A stretch of 64,000 nucleotides of DNA from Clostridia bacterium (GCA_017546205.1 JAFYXJ010000010.1:29088-93087); one strand, 5' to 3'. Numbered from the stretch's first letter, positions 36,167 to 44,188 are shown. Notes: generated by a model not told the origin, from the letters alone. Translations and numbers: made by a program.

Positions 36167-36246
36167 TTGAGGAAATATTTGTAAATTTTTGTTGAAATAT
36201 ACGATTTTTTCAAAATCAGTCTTTTTGAGAAATATTTTTGTAAAAA
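36167..36246 (+). repeat. two imperfect direct repeats in the promoter region
   Basis: TTGAGGAAATATTTGTAAA (from 36167) and TTGAGAAATATTTTTGTAAA (from 36225) are similar and about 58 bases apart, just upstream of the promoter. They could be activator or repressor sites, but the region is very AT-rich and chance is possible. Confidence 0.35.
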
Positions 36247-36271
36247 AAATAAAATTTCTTTAAAAAAAACC

Positions 36272-36300
36272 TTGACATATTTTCCTTTTAAGGATATAAT
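36272..36300 (+). promoter_or_regulatory. consensus promoter of the PqqD/ABC/kinase operon
   Basis: A perfect TTGACA (36272-36277) and a perfect TATAAT (36295-36300) are exactly 17 bases apart, in an AT-rich region. This predicts strong constitutive transcription unless repressed. Confidence 0.92.
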
Positions 36301-36343
36301 CAGTAAGGTATAAGGATAATTTTAATGTGGGGAGGGGGCAGAA

Positions 36344-36613
36344 GTGTACATAAAATCTGGATTTCTTCTTAAGAAGATTGCGGATGAGTACACGGCAATT
36401 CCCTACGATGGAAATTATGAGAATATCAGCGCTGTGGTGTCTCTTAATGACACTGGGGCGTATTTGTGGCGTTATCTGGAGGAAGATTCTTCTGAGCAGG
36501 AACTTGTTTCTGCGTTGACGGAAGAATACGGAATTGACACTTCTTTAGCAAAAGAGGCGGTCTCCGTTTTTCTCGAAATGCTGAGGGAACATAACCTTTT
36601 GGAGGAGTCGTGA
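36344..36613 (+). CDS. PqqD-family peptide-recognition protein
   Basis: The 89-residue protein fits the PqqD fold: VVSLNDTGAYLWRYLEE, then helices SEQELVSALTEEYGID and AVSVFLEMLREHNLL. PqqD-like proteins are RiPP recognition elements that grip the leader of a substrate peptide and present it to an enzyme. It is a stand-alone domain, as in lasso-peptide B1 proteins. The start is a GTG at 36344 with GGGGAGGGGG upstream. The stop overlaps the start of the ABC transporter gene, so they are probably co-translated. Confidence 0.88.
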   Translation: MYIKSGFLLKKIADEYTAIPYDGNYENISAVVSLNDTGAYLWRYLEEDSSEQELVSALTEEYGIDTSLAKEAVSVFLEMLREHNLLEES

Positions 36614-38247
36614 TGAAGCAAAATCTTTATCTTAAGTTTTTGCGTGGCTCCTATACTCGGGTGATTTTACTTGGCGTTATGGGAATTCTGTCTTCTGCTT
36701 GCGGTGTTTATCTGGCGTTTGTTTCCAAGTCTGTGGTGGATATGGCTACCGGACAGATGGAAGGAGATTTACTCCGTACGGCAATGCAATTGGGCGCAGT
36801 GATCCTGATCCAATTGGCGTTTCAGACAGGGATTACCTTGCTTCATGTACATACGTCGGTTTCTCTTCGTTTTCGTATACAGTCGGAGTTGTATGAGCGT
36901 TTCTTGCGTAAGCAAAAACTTGCAACTGACAGATTTCATTCTGGTGAGATTGTCCATCGCCTTGCAGGGGATGCGGGCATTGTTGCCGGAGGTATTGCGG
37001 AAATATTTCCTTCCTTGCTTTCCATCTCGGCACGGATTATTTTCAGTTTTACTGCATTATTTATCTTGGATTGGGTACTTGCGGTTCTTTGCATTGTTGC
37101 CGGATTTCTGATGCTGATTGCGGCTTATATTTACCGCAAAAAAACCGGAGATATTTTCCGTAAAAATCGGGAGAATGAGGGCAAGATTCGAACCTTTATA
37201 CAAGAAACAGCACAAAATTTTGCTGTGATTCAGGCGTTTTCCGTACAAAGTGTGATGAGGCGTCTTTTGGGAAAAGCCCAACGAGATTCCTACAAACTGA
37301 TTCTTCGCACCAATCACATCAGCATCGGGGCAACTGTTGCAATGTCTATGGCGATGACCATTGGATATTATGCGGCTCTGGGATGGGGTGCATGGAGGAT
37401 TTTCAGCGGAGCCATCACCTTTGGTACATTGACGGCTGTTCTGGGGTTGATTGGTGACATATCTACACCCTTTGAACAGATTGCATCGTTGTTTCCCCAA
37501 TATTTGTCGTTCTGTGCATCTGCAGAGCGGTTAGAGGAGATAGAGAATCTTCCGGCAAATGATTTTGATTTGCAGGAAGAACCTAAGTCTGTTTACCAAT
37601 CCATGACAGCAATTCAAATGGAACATGTCACATTTGCGTATGAAGATGCTAAGATTCTTGATGGACTCAGCGGTGAGTTACTCAAAGGAAAGTTTACCGC
37701 CGTTTGTGGTAAGTCCGGAATCGGCAAAAGTACATTGCTGAATTTGTTGCTTGGTATTTATCAGGCAGAGAGTGGGAGAATCACAGCCCTTCTTGAGAGC
37801 GGTGAGCAAATTCCTCTCAGCGCTTGTCGCAGAATGTTTGCCTATGTACCACAGGAGTTTATGCTTCTTTCCGGTACAGTTTTGGAAAACATTACGCTAT
37901 TTGAAGAAAATCCGGATTTAAGCCGTTTTGAGAAAGCGCTCTCTCTGGCATGTCTGACAGAAGAAGTTGAGCAGTTTCCGGATAGTTGGCACACCGATCT
38001 CGGCGAAAACGGAGGCAGACTTTCCGGTGGTCAGCGGCAAAGAATGGCAATTGCAAGAGCGTTGTATGCTGATGCAGACATTCTTTTGATGGATGAATCC
38101 ACATCGGCACTTTCTGCTGATATGGAAAAGCAGATTCTTGAGAATTTGCGAAAAACGGGTAAAACCGTGATATTTGTTACCCACCGTAAAACGGCGGTGG
38201 AACTCTGTGATACAGTATTGTATCTGGAGCAAGGGACTTTCCGGTAA
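36613..38247 (+). CDS. ABC transporter, fused membrane and ATPase domains (exporter type)
   Basis: The 544-residue protein has six membrane helices in the first 310 residues and then an ATPase domain with Walker A CGKSGIGKSTLLNL, Q-loop YVPQEFMLLSG, signature LSGGQRQRMAIARAL, Walker B ILLMDESTSAL and FVTHRKTAV. It is a half-transporter of the exporter class that would act as a homodimer. There is no N-terminal C39 peptidase, so any exported peptide would not be cut by this protein. The ATG at 36613 has GGAGGAG five bases upstream; a GTG at 36610 is possible. Coupled to the PqqD gene, it likely exports the operon's peptide or secreted product. Confidence 0.9.
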   Translation: MKQNLYLKFLRGSYTRVILLGVMGILSSACGVYLAFVSKSVVDMATGQMEGDLLRTAMQLGAVILIQLAFQTGITLLHVHTSVSLRFRIQSELYERFLRKQKLATDRFHSGEIVHRLAGDAGIVAGGIAEIFPSLLSISARIIFSFTALFILDWVLAVLCIVAGFLMLIAAYIYRKKTGDIFRKNRENEGKIRTFIQETAQNFAVIQAFSVQSVMRRLLGKAQRDSYKLILRTNHISIGATVAMSMAMTIGYYAALGWGAWRIFSGAITFGTLTAVLGLIGDISTPFEQIASLFPQYLSFCASAERLEEIENLPANDFDLQEEPKSVYQSMTAIQMEHVTFAYEDAKILDGLSGELLKGKFTAVCGKSGIGKSTLLNLLLGIYQAESGRITALLESGEQIPLSACRRMFAYVPQEFMLLSGTVLENITLFEENPDLSRFEKALSLACLTEEVEQFPDSWHTDLGENGGRLSGGQRQRMAIARALYADADILLMDESTSALSADMEKQILENLRKTGKTVIFVTHRKTAVELCDTVLYLEQGTFR

Positions 38248-38262
38248 AGTCAGTACATAACA

Positions 38263-38290
38263 TTGTAAAAAAATTAAACTCTATTATAAA
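38263..38290 (+). promoter_or_regulatory. possible internal promoter before the secreted protein gene
   Basis: TTGTAA (38263-38268) and TATAAA (38285-38290) are 16 bases apart in the 69-base gap after the ABC gene. AAGGAGGAG follows as an unusually strong ribosome site (38302-38310). Confidence 0.5.
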
Positions 38291-38316
38291 AACATTTCTT
38301 TAAGGAGGAGATGTAG

Positions 38317-39222
38317 GTGTTAAAAAGATTTGTTAGTTCTCTTGTAGGCGTTGCATGTCTGGTATCTATGACTGGCGCATTTGCAGCAAACTACACAGGT
38401 ACTACAACAGAGTACGATGTAAGCGGAAAAATTCGCGTAAAGTCTAGCGTATCCGGCGTTCAGGATGAAGTGGTTACGTATCTGGTACATGACGCAGATG
38501 CTACGGTCGCTACTTTGCAGGACAATCAAGTTGTTTATGTTGATCAGTATGAGTTTGTAGAAACTACAACTTATACTTTCAACTACCTGACAGACTCTGA
38601 TGACATTACCGCAACTGTATTGTTGGGTGGTGATGTTACCGGAACCAAACAGGATACTGTTGGTGCGAAGGTAATCGTAAATGGTGCTGACAAGTATATT
38701 GCAGATGTTGAGGGTTCAGCAGGTTATGTGCTGGTTCCCTATACCGCTGTTGGCGATGTTGTTACTGCAGTTACTCTCAACAGTAATGTATTGGATGCAA
38801 AAGAAGGTGACTGGTTTGCAGGTGCGAATGGTCTGTACATTACCGGTCTCAAACTGGATGGTACTGATGTGATCACCTATTCTACCGGTGAAACTGTATC
38901 TGCGTCTGTTGCAACTTTGGATGCAGCATACCTGAGTGCAGATCAGGCTGCTGATGAACAGACTACCGCTTCTGTTCTGGCAGTAGGTAAAGTAACTGGT
39001 GATGTTGCTGAGTTTGGTATTGTTATCAACTATGTTGATGAAAATGATGAAAAGAAGTCTGTATCCCTGAAAGCGTTGGGTAAGAACGAAGCAGGCAATT
39101 ACGCTGTTCGTGTTTACACTGATGACTTCAAAGGAAAGACTGGTGTAACTGTTCAGGCTTACTACAAAACAACTGCAGATGGTGTTGCCCAACTGGGTGA
39201 CGCAATCCCAATTCTTCAATAA
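38317..39222 (+). CDS. secreted protein of unknown function, possibly surface structural
   Basis: I do not recognise a family. The 301-residue product has a clear signal peptide (FVSSLVGVACLVSMTGAFA, cut before AANYTG) and an acidic mature part rich in Val, Thr, Asp and Ala, with no Cys after the signal. It has no SLH, sortase or lipobox motif. The composition, GTG start with an AAGGAGGAG site, and bland codon use suggest high expression. The sequence reads as beta-rich (VVTYLVHDADATVATLQDNQ, GGDVTGTKQDTVGAKVIVNG). It precedes the 73-residue peptide by 35 bases with no terminator between. It could be an exported substrate, matrix or surface-layer component. Confidence 0.75.
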   Translation: MLKRFVSSLVGVACLVSMTGAFAANYTGTTTEYDVSGKIRVKSSVSGVQDEVVTYLVHDADATVATLQDNQVVYVDQYEFVETTTYTFNYLTDSDDITATVLLGGDVTGTKQDTVGAKVIVNGADKYIADVEGSAGYVLVPYTAVGDVVTAVTLNSNVLDAKEGDWFAGANGLYITGLKLDGTDVITYSTGETVSASVATLDAAYLSADQAADEQTTASVLAVGKVTGDVAEFGIVINYVDENDEKKSVSLKALGKNEAGNYAVRVYTDDFKGKTGVTVQAYYKTTADGVAQLGDAIPILQ

Positions 39223-39257
39223 GCAGATAGGCATTAACATTAACAGGAGGTATGAAA

Positions 39258-39479
39258 ATGAGAAAATTAGCATTTGAACATGCCGGTGTAGGTTTTGAAA
39301 TGCCTAGCCTGCGTATGGTCAACCTGGAAAAGGAAAACAGCAACATTGCTTTTGCTAAGGTTCCGAAAACAGTTTACAAAGGTTCCACCTTCTCTTATTC
39401 CAGAGCAATGGCTTTGAAAATGGCTGCTGATAACGAAGTAGAGCAGTTCAGCGACGGAAGCGTCAAAGTTGTAAAGTAA
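39258..39479 (+). CDS. 73-residue Cys-free peptide, candidate substrate of the operon's kinase
   Basis: The start is the ATG at 39258, seven bases after AGGAGG; an earlier ATG at 39252 is too close to that site. The peptide has no signal sequence, no Cys and no membrane helix. A charged and hydrophobic first half (RKLAFEHAGVGFEMPSLRM) is followed by a Ser/Thr/Tyr-rich patch at residues 41-49 (KGSTFSYSR), a helix-like MALKMAADNEVEQF and a basic tail. Placed between a secreted protein and an HPr-kinase-like gene, five bases before the latter, it looks like a precursor peptide. I know no named family. Any function is inference. Confidence 0.7.
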   Translation: MRKLAFEHAGVGFEMPSLRMVNLEKENSNIAFAKVPKTVYKGSTFSYSRAMALKMAADNEVEQFSDGSVKVVK

Positions 39480-39483
39480 TTCA

Positions 39484-40353
39484 ATGGATTCGCGAATGAT
39501 GAATATTCAGATTGCCGGTATGGCTGTTACGGTCAGAGGCGGAAGTGAATATTTCACAAAGCGTGCAGAGGAGTATATGCTCCCTCTCGATTTAGAGGGG
39601 GAGCATTTTTTTCCTATAGAAATTGCCATCAATACTATGGAAGAAATCCCGTATCGGGGAGTTTCCCGAGACGAGATCCAGGATAACACATGGATTATGG
39701 CGCCGGATAAACCCTGTGCCATTTATAAACCACTTCCCGGTATGACGGAAGAGCCATGTGCTATGATGGAGTTTCAGGAATCCTGCGCGGAAATATCCAT
39801 ACTTAAGTTGGAAGAAAACCCGAAGGATCACAGAGATTATATTTATGCCGGATTGGCATTTGGGCATCTTGCTCTTAACTATCAGCGAATGGTGTATCAC
39901 AGTTCCTGTATTGAGGTAGGAGGAAAGGCAATTGCGTTTTCTGCTCCTTCAGGAACGGGAAAGAGTACCCATGTGGGATTATGGAAAAAACATGTCCCGG
40001 ATACGGTGATTATCAACGATGATACACCTGTTTTTCGATTTGACCGTGAAGATGCGGTCTACGCCTGCGGAAGTCCTTGGAGCGGTAAAACCGATCTGAA
40101 TACCAACCGTGAGGCACCCTTGGCTGCAATTGTTATGTTACGTCAAGGAGCAAACAATTCCATACGAAAATTATGTGGTACAGAAGCGTTTGTCCGTGTT
40201 TTTGGACAAGCGAGGAAGTTGCCATTTAAAACAAGCATGGAACAGGTGACAGAATTGTGTGAACAACTTTTGTCTCGTGTTCCTGTATATGAATTAACCT
40301 GCAATATTTCAGAAGATGCAGTGCGCGTGGTAAGAGAAGCCATTGGGGTTTGA
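39484..40353 (+). CDS. HPr-kinase-like protein
   Basis: The 289-residue protein has the HPr kinase/PEPCK-like core in its second half: VYHSSCIEVGGKAI with a conserved His, the P-loop SAPSGTGKSTHVGLW, INDDTPVFRF with paired Asp, and CGSPWSGKTDLN. The first 130 residues are a domain not seen in HprK. In lasso-peptide clusters such kinases phosphorylate a C-terminal Ser of the precursor, and HprK-related kinases paired with PqqD proteins are known elsewhere. No HPr (His-Ser) partner is in this window. The start has a poor ribosome site, so translation is probably coupled to the peptide gene just before it. Confidence 0.85.
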   Translation: MDSRMMNIQIAGMAVTVRGGSEYFTKRAEEYMLPLDLEGEHFFPIEIAINTMEEIPYRGVSRDEIQDNTWIMAPDKPCAIYKPLPGMTEEPCAMMEFQESCAEISILKLEENPKDHRDYIYAGLAFGHLALNYQRMVYHSSCIEVGGKAIAFSAPSGTGKSTHVGLWKKHVPDTVIINDDTPVFRFDREDAVYACGSPWSGKTDLNTNREAPLAAIVMLRQGANNSIRKLCGTEAFVRVFGQARKLPFKTSMEQVTELCEQLLSRVPVYELTCNISEDAVRVVREAIGV

Positions 40354-40385
40354 TGTTATCACGGAAACTGAAAGGAGAATTTCCA

Positions 40386-41870
40386 ATGAAAAGATGGATA
40401 GCAATCATGTGCCTTGTCGCAATGTTGATTACGGTTCCGGTTATGGCGGCGTCTATATTTCCCGATTTACCGGAAGGGCATTGGGCGTATTCGGCTGTTG
40501 AAAAGATGGTCAATGACGGTCGTGTCAATGGTTTTCCTGACGGAGAGTTTAAACCCGACAACCTGGTTACACGTTGGCAGTTTGCCAAAATGGCAGGTGG
40601 AGATCCGGATGCTATGACCGAACCTGACAGAGACGCAACCCGTGATGAGGCTGCATTGTATCTGTGGGAACGTGCGGGAAAACCTGCCGGGATTGCGCCC
40701 GGTGTGATTACCAAAGAAAGCAAGAATCCCGATGCAGTTGCATGGGCTTACAGCACCGGAATTATGCAAGGGGATGACGGTCTCCATTTGCGGCTGGATT
40801 CCACCCTGACCCGTGCGGAGGCAGCATGTCTGATTGTTCGTGCTGAGGTTGAACTTCATGCAAATATTGCATTTAAGGATACGGTGCGACCAGTTATTCT
40901 GGAACGTATTTGGAACAGTATGCAGACCGGTATTCAGTGGAATCCTGATGGGACGGTCGATAATGGCAAACTGGCTTATATTGCTCTGACTATTTTTTCA
41001 GGCAGCGAATACCCTGACTTTTCAGCGTTGAAGGAAGAACCCACCTTTGAAGGTGAGTTTGCCAGAGAACTACAACTGGTTTGTGAAGAATGTTGGGGCA
41101 AAGAAAACGCAAATGCTACGTTCATGAATCAGCCTGCTATCATGGAAAACATGGTTGCAGCGTTAAGCCTTTATACCATGAAACAAGGCTTGGTGGGATT
41201 GAATATTGATCCCAATGCCGTTTATGAAGATGCAACTTTGAAAACAGGTATGGGAAAACTTGCACTTTCTTTTGCAAGCAGTAATGGTATTTATCTGACA
41301 GCCGAAAAGAAACTGGACAGTAAACGCGTTGCTACTATAAAAGATATTTCAGCGGTTCTTCTCCAGTTGGATGAAGTTGTAGGATTGAATCGGAAATATG
41401 GAACCCGTGGACATAGCAAATTGCTGAAATCTGAATTTATCTGGCCGGATAATGCTGATGAGTACGCATTGATTTGTGAAGAAGTTCCTGCTGATGTGTA
41501 TGAGGTCTCTATCAGCGATCAGGGAAAAGCGGTTGACGGATACCAATATGCGCGGAATTTTGCAGAGACGTTGGAAAATTTCCTGCAAAATGTATCGGCA
41601 ACGTTCCCCAAATCTGTAAAAGTAGAATGGACGTTCTATCCGTCTTTGATGGTTAAAAATGATCGGGAAGCAATTATCCGTGCCCGGTTACGGGTGTTGG
41701 AAAATCCGGACAATTTGTCTCTGAATGAAATTTTGAAAGTGAATACATTTGATAAAACTTATACAGGAAGCTTATTCTATGTGGATATTTCTACCGGAGA
41801 AAATTTAGGGGATGTCCTCATTGAAGCAGATGATTACAAGGCAATTCGCGTTGTTGAAGGAAAGGAATGA
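40386..41870 (+). CDS. secreted S-layer-homology (SLH) domain protein
   Basis: The 494-residue protein has a signal peptide (IAIMCLVAMLITVPVMA) and then SLH-like repeats: FPDLPEGHWAYSAVEKMV with GFPDGEFKPDNLVTRWQFA, and AVAWAYSTGIMQGDDG with TLTRAEAACLIVR. SLH domains bind pyruvylated wall polymers and hold proteins at the surface. The remaining 350 residues have no recognised domain. I chose the ATG at 40386 with AAAGGAGAAT upstream; an earlier ATG at 40350 overlaps the kinase gene and lacks a signal peptide. It lies 32 bases after the kinase gene, seven before the Wzz-like gene. Confidence 0.87.
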   Translation: MKRWIAIMCLVAMLITVPVMAASIFPDLPEGHWAYSAVEKMVNDGRVNGFPDGEFKPDNLVTRWQFAKMAGGDPDAMTEPDRDATRDEAALYLWERAGKPAGIAPGVITKESKNPDAVAWAYSTGIMQGDDGLHLRLDSTLTRAEAACLIVRAEVELHANIAFKDTVRPVILERIWNSMQTGIQWNPDGTVDNGKLAYIALTIFSGSEYPDFSALKEEPTFEGEFARELQLVCEECWGKENANATFMNQPAIMENMVAALSLYTMKQGLVGLNIDPNAVYEDATLKTGMGKLALSFASSNGIYLTAEKKLDSKRVATIKDISAVLLQLDEVVGLNRKYGTRGHSKLLKSEFIWPDNADEYALICEEVPADVYEVSISDQGKAVDGYQYARNFAETLENFLQNVSATFPKSVKVEWTFYPSLMVKNDREAIIRARLRVLENPDNLSLNEILKVNTFDKTYTGSLFYVDISTGENLGDVLIEADDYKAIRVVEGKE

Positions 41871-41877
41871 GTATTGC

Positions 41878-42567
41878 ATGAACGAAGAATTTAGTTTTAG
41901 CAGAATTTTAGCAATTTTACTTCCGAAATGGCCATTGATTTTGATTGTAACTTTGTTGACGGGCATTGCATCGTTTTTGTACAGCATGTTTCTGATTACA
42001 CCGGTCTATCAGGCAGGGGGAACCCTGTACATTTCTGGTGATACAGACCAGATTATTCGGGATGTTAACTTAAGTGATTTGATGCTTTCTCAGGAACTTG
42101 CCAAAACATATGGGCAGATTCTGAGCAGTAACACCTTTTTTAAGGATGTAGCACAAAAAAGCGGAACCGGTTACGATTATGACCAGATTCAGAAAATGAC
42201 CACAATTACCAACGTTGAGGAAACAGGTATTCTTTATGTATCTGTCATCAATACGGATCCGGTTGTCGCTTATAAATTAACCAACTGCATTCTGGAAAAT
42301 GCACCGGCAGAGTTGGAACGTATTGTGGTTCGTGGTACAGCAACGGTGATTGATCCTGCGGAACTTCCAGAAAAACCGGCATCTCCCAGTATTCCGAAAA
42401 ACACCTTGTTAGGTTTGTTTTTGGGTGGGTTTCTGGCTGTTGCAGCGCTTTTGCTGAGAGACTTGCTAGATAGCACCTTTAAGACGGCAGAACAAGTGGA
42501 AAAGGATTTTGGTATTCCTATTCTGGGTACCATTCCTACCATTGAGGTTAGCCAGAGTGCTCGTTAA
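41878..42567 (+). CDS. Wzz/YveK-like polysaccharide chain-length or co-polymerase membrane protein
   Basis: The 229-residue protein has two membrane helices, near residues 18-40 and 175-195, around an outside domain (YQAGGTLYISGDT, LAKTYGQILSSNTFF, VEETGILYVSVINTDP). The Pro-rich PEKPASPSIPKNTLLG before the second helix is the family hallmark. It resembles the modulator part of Firmicutes capsule regulators such as CapA/YveK, but no tyrosine kinase (YveL) or polysaccharide genes are nearby. The tail VEKDFGIPILGTIPTIE is typical. It ends the operon, followed by a terminator. ATG at 41878 with AAGGAATGAG upstream. Confidence 0.85.
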   Translation: MNEEFSFSRILAILLPKWPLILIVTLLTGIASFLYSMFLITPVYQAGGTLYISGDTDQIIRDVNLSDLMLSQELAKTYGQILSSNTFFKDVAQKSGTGYDYDQIQKMTTITNVEETGILYVSVINTDPVVAYKLTNCILENAPAELERIVVRGTATVIDPAELPEKPASPSIPKNTLLGLFLGGFLAVAALLLRDLLDSTFKTAEQVEKDFGIPILGTIPTIEVSQSAR

Positions 42568-42582
42568 TTTTTTGTAAAACAG

Positions 42583-42621
42583 AACAAAACTGATACCGAT
42601 TGAGACGGTATCAGTTTTGTT
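42583..42621 (+). terminator. intrinsic terminator ending the PqqD/ABC/kinase operon
   Basis: AACAAAACTGATACCG and CGGTATCAGTTTTGTT pair perfectly around a seven-base loop, followed by a run of T. Confidence 0.95.
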
Positions 42622-42658
42622 TTTTATGGTAAATAATCCATTTTTAAGGGGTTTTTGG

Positions 42659-42687
42659 TTGACAATAACATAGGTTTGGTTTATAAT
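42659..42687 (+). promoter_or_regulatory. consensus promoter of the sugar operon
   Basis: Perfect TTGACA (42659-42664) and perfect TATAAT (42682-42687) with a 17-base spacer. It is followed closely by a GGAGGTG ribosome site (42694-42700). No operator or CRE-like palindrome is obvious. Confidence 0.92.
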
Positions 42688-42708
42688 TTAACATGGAGGT
42701 GTGTAAGC

Positions 42709-44184
42709 GTGAATATTATCAAACAATATGTAGATTTATTTAATCAAAATGACAATGAAATATATTTCAATGGTATTCGCAATACTGATGCGGAGGCATG
42801 GATGACGGAGGAAGTTCCCGTTTTTTCCTGCCCTGACAAAGATTTGGAAAAAACATATTATTTTCGTTGGTGGACTTTCCGGAAACACTTGAAAGAAACC
42901 GTCGACGGATATATGGTATCTGAATTTTTGCCTGATGTTCCATGGGCTGGGAGACATAATGTCATCAATGCTGCCTTTGGACATCATCTTGCAGAAGGGC
43001 GCTGGCTGAAACATGCAAAAACTTACTTAAAAGACTATATTGATTTGATGCTCAGTGATGACGAGGATGTCAAATCCCACCAGTATGGTGCGTGGATGAT
43101 TTATGCCATCTTAGATTATTGTAAGGTCGTAGGGATGCCGGAAAATCCGGAACAGTTGCTTGAGAAACTGTGTCATTATCACGAAGGATGGGAAAAGGAA
43201 CATGGTCTTGATAATGGCATGTTCTGGTCTTTGGATTTACCGGATGCTATGGAATTTTCCATCAGCGGCACAGGAGAGGATCTGGTGCCCAGAAAAGGAA
43301 TCCGTCCTACATTAAACTCTTATATGTGTGCAGACCGGTATGCCATTGCTGAATTTGCAGAGTTGGTGGGAGATACCCAACTTGCAGAAGAATATCGCAA
43401 GAAAGCAGACGACCTTAGGGATGCAATTAATGAAAAACTTTGGGCAGATGGATTCTATCGTGCATTCCATTATGATGGGGAAGATAGCCATCAGGCGTTT
43501 AATCAGGATGGCGGGAAAATTGCCAGAGAAGAAATTGGCTACATTCCCTGGATGTTCTGTATTCCCCCCAGCGGACGGGAATCGGTATTTGACCTTCTGT
43601 TAGATGATAAGGTATTTTATGCACCCCAGGGAATCACAAGTGCTGACCAGTCCCACCCCAGATTTTTGTATCCGGTGGAATGGGAATGCTTGTGGAATGG
43701 ATATGTTTGGCCTTACGCAACTTCTCAGACATTGGTTGCTCTTCGCAATGTGATTCGTTATTATGAGGGTGGAGATCGGTTTAAGGATATGTATTATACC
43801 TTACTGAAACAGTATGCCATGAGCCATACCATGGAACTGGATGGTAAGATTGTTCCGTGGATTGATGAAATGAAAGATCCTTATCGCAATGAGTGGACAA
43901 CTCGGGAATGGTTGGATGCTCATGGCAATCCACCTGAAAAAGGGCCATTGGAACGCGGAAAGGATTACAATCATTCTACGTTCTGTGATTTGGTTATCAG
44001 TGGACTTTTGGGCGTAAACTATGACGGAGAGGAATTGAGCGTTTCTCCGCTTATTCCGGACGATTGGGAGTATTTTGAACTTTCCAATCTCTGGTTCCGT
44101 GGAGAATGCTATACCATTCGCTATGATAAAACCGGTGATGTTTATCATGCCGGAGAAGGATTAACAATTACAAAGGAGAACTGA
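42709..44184 (+). CDS. (alpha/alpha)6-barrel glycoside hydrolase, GH63/MGH1-like
   Basis: The 491-residue cytoplasmic enzyme resembles GH63 and mannosylglycerate-hydrolase-like enzymes: RWWTFRKHLKET near the start, PWAGRHNVINAAFGHHLAEG, YMCADRYAIAEFAELVG, and WECLWNGYVWPYATSQT, which matches the WNGPVWP-type motif. Substrate cannot be fixed from sequence; a glucosyl or mannosyl disaccharide is plausible given the GH65 phosphorylase and sugar kinases downstream. The GTG at 42709 has GGAGGTG eight bases before it. It is first in the operon, five bases before the beta-phosphoglucomutase gene. Confidence 0.72.
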   Translation: MNIIKQYVDLFNQNDNEIYFNGIRNTDAEAWMTEEVPVFSCPDKDLEKTYYFRWWTFRKHLKETVDGYMVSEFLPDVPWAGRHNVINAAFGHHLAEGRWLKHAKTYLKDYIDLMLSDDEDVKSHQYGAWMIYAILDYCKVVGMPENPEQLLEKLCHYHEGWEKEHGLDNGMFWSLDLPDAMEFSISGTGEDLVPRKGIRPTLNSYMCADRYAIAEFAELVGDTQLAEEYRKKADDLRDAINEKLWADGFYRAFHYDGEDSHQAFNQDGGKIAREEIGYIPWMFCIPPSGRESVFDLLLDDKVFYAPQGITSADQSHPRFLYPVEWECLWNGYVWPYATSQTLVALRNVIRYYEGGDRFKDMYYTLLKQYAMSHTMELDGKIVPWIDEMKDPYRNEWTTREWLDAHGNPPEKGPLERGKDYNHSTFCDLVISGLLGVNYDGEELSVSPLIPDDWEYFELSNLWFRGECYTIRYDKTGDVYHAGEGLTITKEN

Positions 44185-44188
44185 TGAT

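Noticed and set aside
36164..36343. AT-rich 180-base gap considered as a prophage or island border
   Set aside because: No tRNA, integrase or direct-repeat attachment site is seen; the region is explained by a promoter.
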